DNA of 64,000 nucleotides from Eutreptiella sp. 'Long Island Sound 2002' (Eukaryota; Euglenozoa; Euglenophyceae; Eutreptiales; Eutreptiaceae). Position numbers and translations under genes: made by a program. Shown one piece after another: positions 62,075-64,000 of the stretch. How positions within the stretch are numbered: position 1 is the first letter of the stretch; every line of letters starts with the position of its first letter. The DNA is taken from positions 3,846,935 to 3,910,934 of the forward strand of contig OZ038388.1 of the NCBI GenBank assembly GCA_964036045.1, in the 5' to 3' direction. The notes beneath the pieces are model-generated. The model worked only from the letters and a program-made list of their open reading frames with translations. It was not told the DNA's origin and did not search any database.

Positions 62075-62699
62075 CCCCGTTACCCAGCAAACCACCACCA
62101 CGGGGCGCCACGCCAGGCCCCGCCCAGAAGTCACCAAACGAACCGGACGCCGAAGGAAGCCAACGCACACGACAACGAGCACCACTACGCCTAAAGGTGC
62201 CGAACCCAGGCCCGCTACCGTGGGCTCCTCTCCACTCTCAGCACGACACACACGTCGCTGGCGTCACTCCTCCGCCGTGCTGCCTCCCACGCCACCGCCC
62301 CGCCCCCCCCCCCTCCCGCCGCACGTCCCCACGCCGCCCAGCACCCAGCCCCACACACTGCGCCACAGCATCGCCCTAGTCCGGCTCCTCCACCATCGCG
62401 CCGCTTGGCACCTCACAGTAGACCGCCGTCCTGTGGTCCCGCTCCCCCCGGCACCGCTCCCGGGGCCGCACCCGGCCCACGTTGTGTTCGCCCCCACGTC
62501 GCGGGCCGCGGACATCCTCCCGCTCCTCGCCGCCACCCCTCCCGGGCATCGCATACTGCTTGCCGCCAACCCCTCGGTCCTCAGTGAGGTCCTCATCGGG
62601 CACACCGACGCCCTGCACGTGCGCCCGCTGCTGCCCAACCTGCACGCTGCGTACGCCCCCGGCAGGCCCGTCGACCCCTCCGTGTGGGACTCCCAGTGA
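61797..62699 (+). CDS. Third overlapping ORF, unknown
   Basis: The frame is open from ATG 61797, inside the preceding ORF, to TGA 62697-62699. The convincing part is after 62340: LRHSIALVRLLHHRAAWHLT, HVVFAPTSRAADILPLLAAT, HRILLAANPSVLSEVLIGHT, ending VDPSVWDSQ. It looks like a small alpha/beta domain. The real start is unknown; it could be a later ATG or a spliced exon. Confidence 0.5.
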   Translation: MRSTPWESTPATSPRPRTIRMSSGACERPSRKRSETASACGTSPKAQPRTHTPPHHPTSVGAPTPATPTAPQEPCAPQNTTRLTPRPAAPPSNPVTQQTTTTGRHARPRPEVTKRTGRRRKPTHTTTSTTTPKGAEPRPATVGSSPLSARHTRRWRHSSAVLPPTPPPRPPPLPPHVPTPPSTQPHTLRHSIALVRLLHHRAAWHLTVDRRPVVPLPPAPLPGPHPAHVVFAPTSRAADILPLLAATPPGHRILLAANPSVLSEVLIGHTDALHVRPLLPNLHAAYAPGRPVDPSVWDSQ

Positions 62700-63134
62700 G
62701 GCCACCGGCCACCGGCCGGCCCACACGCACCACCCCGCACTCGCCTCGGGCGCACGACCCCGTGGACGCCGCTACCCACACGCCCGGCCCCGCGCAACCG
62801 CCTAACCGAGCCAGAACCCAAGCACAAATGAAACCCGAGCGACACCCCGAAACCGCTAACCCTTGACTCCTAACCAAACCCGCCGAGGGAACAACGTAAC
62901 CACAGCCCACACCCACAGCCCACACAGCCGCCTAACCAGCCAGCTCCAGAAGCAAAGAGACACCTCACCAAACCCACCCTGACCCAAACCCGTGTACATC
63001 AGGACGCGCGAGCCGCACCCCTGGGGCGCGACCGCCACCACAGCACCGACGACACACGCCAGAGGACACAACCCTATTGCACTGCCGCACCAGCTGTCCG
63101 TGCCTGTGCCTGCAGTGTACGCGCGCCCCTGTAA
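62700..63134 (+). other. Noncoding 3' flank of the GC-rich unit
   Basis: No convincing gene. It is C-rich, then becomes AC-rich before the A-rich tract. Confidence 0.4.
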
Positions 63135-63225
63135 TTCTCTTTTTTGTTTTTTCTTTTTTTTTTCCCAAAAAAAAAAAAGAACAAAAAAAGAAAAAAAAAA
63201 CAAAAACAAAAAAAAAACGAAAATT
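63135..63225. repeat. T-rich then A-rich tract
   Basis: A T-run of about 30 nt with few interruptions, then CCC, then about 55 nt of A with few interruptions. The two arms are roughly complementary. The A-rich half could be the tail of a retroposed transcript on the + strand, covering the upstream ORFs. Confidence 0.7.
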
Positions 63226-63280
63226 AGGGGGGGAGGAAGAGGGACACAACCACCCATGGCACACGCGCACCGCACACAGC

Positions 63281-63480
63281 ACGCACACCGGTGAACAGGA
63301 GCCCAGTGGCCCAGGACACCGCACATGCAACACAACACACCGAGCGAGCACACCGGTGAACAGGAGCCAGCTGGCCCAGGACACCGCAGACGCACCACAG
63401 CAAACCGCGCGGGCAGACCGGTGAACAGGAGCCCAGCGGCCCAGGACACTGCACACACGTAGGGCGGCCGAGGGACAGGA
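63281..63480. repeat. 65-bp minisatellite, three units
   Basis: GGTGAAC starts at 63290, 63355 and 63420, with the motif CACCGGTGAACAGGAGCC. It is the same family as 35597-36235. Confidence 0.92.
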
Positions 63481-64000
63481 AAGAACCAATACCCCATGGG
63501 TCGGACGCACTGGGGCGACCCAGCCGACCCACCGGGCCAGTGGCAGGAGCGGTACTCCAAGGCCACTGGTCCGAGCCCGGCCAGGCTGCATCGGGGACCA
63601 TGGCAAACGTCACCCGGAGCCATGGAAGCAACCGGTGACAGGCGAGCCGGTACACAGTCCAGGAGGGGGTCACCTGCCAAGCAGAGTGGCCCCGCAACTC
63701 AAGCCACAAGGGTGAGGCGGTCGTACCGTGGACAAGCGGGAGCAATACCCCTTGTGGTGAGAGATACTCCACACGGCTGGGCAGCCCCCCAGAGGTGCCG
63801 CCCAAAGGAGGGGGCATGTGGCCCTACCCATGGACACATGTGGGGACACCCTCCCACCTGGGACACATGGACCGGGTGGCCGCGACAATGCCTTCCCAAG
63901 CACATGCGGGAGCGGCTCAAGAGGCACCTGACATAGGGCAGTGGGAGGGACAGGACGTCACCTTGGTAAGACCTTCTTCCTGCAATGTCAAAGGAGGCAT
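63481..64000. other. End of window, no gene seen
   Basis: Balanced to GC-rich sequence. A 146-codon + frame (63496-63936) has no recognisable motif and may be chance. Confidence 0.35.

Noticed and set aside
1-64000. RIP-type hypermutation of the retroelements
   Set aside because: Some stops fit C-to-T changes (CGA to TGA, CAA to TAA), but GC content is not depressed and element 3 is almost lesion-free. Fungal RIP is not supported.

Overview
This is a repeat-rich stretch of a large eukaryotic nuclear genome. There is no prokaryotic operon structure, the one plausible cellular gene is split by four short GT-AG introns of 67-74 nt, and most of the window is LTR retrotransposons, dispersed repeats and tandem repeats nested in one another. 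The Ty3/gypsy polyproteins with C-terminal chromodomains, in particular the element at about 8.3-18.2 kb with its CCHC knuckle and HIDD reverse transcriptase, read like families I associate with microalgae, especially dinoflagellates. That is recollection, not a search. A streptophyte alga or early land plant remains possible. I would not name a species.

Layout. 1-7411: decayed Ty3/gypsy element 1, + strand, cut by the window start, with polypurine tract and 3' LTR. 7418-8204: repeat B with a tRNA-like core. 8205-19754: decayed Ty3/gypsy element 2, + strand, interrupted at 11582-13735 by a small unit that encodes a zinc finger and is flanked by 315-bp copies of the target. 19755-21198: composite repeat A+B. 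21536-23902 (-): a five-exon gene of unknown function; three of its four introns carry the palindrome TTGCGCGAGGCCTCGCGCAA or a variant. 24138-25641 (-): a second unknown, broken gene, with more copies of the palindrome around it. 26520-38426: a tandemly repeated unit C of about 3 kb, split by a 2.08-kb miniature LTR element (29102-31182, TSD ACGT) and by a GC-rich, minisatellite-filled block (32281-37449) flanked by 456-bp target duplications. The block holds a strict 127-bp hairpin array and a 65-bp array. 38427-39877: inverted A+B copy. 39878-42242 and 59508-62699: a GC-rich Pro/His/Gln-rich multi-ORF region, split by element 3. 42243-59503 (-): a 17.26-kb, nearly intact chromodomain Ty3/gypsy element with 3,026/3,025-bp LTRs and a CCAC target duplication. 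63135-64000: A-rich tract, then the 65-bp array again.

Element 3 is the best-preserved unit. Its whole coding region (two Gag-like ORFs, a zinc-knuckle ORF and a 1,643-codon pol with protease, RT, RNase H, DD35E integrase and chromodomain) lies in one reading frame, interrupted only by three UAG codons, each at a module boundary. Its primer-binding position is not tRNA-like. It is an 11-nt sequence perfectly complementary to a site inside the LTR, as in Tf1-type self-primed elements. With the palindrome-bearing introns and the hairpin satellite, these are the observations most worth checking.
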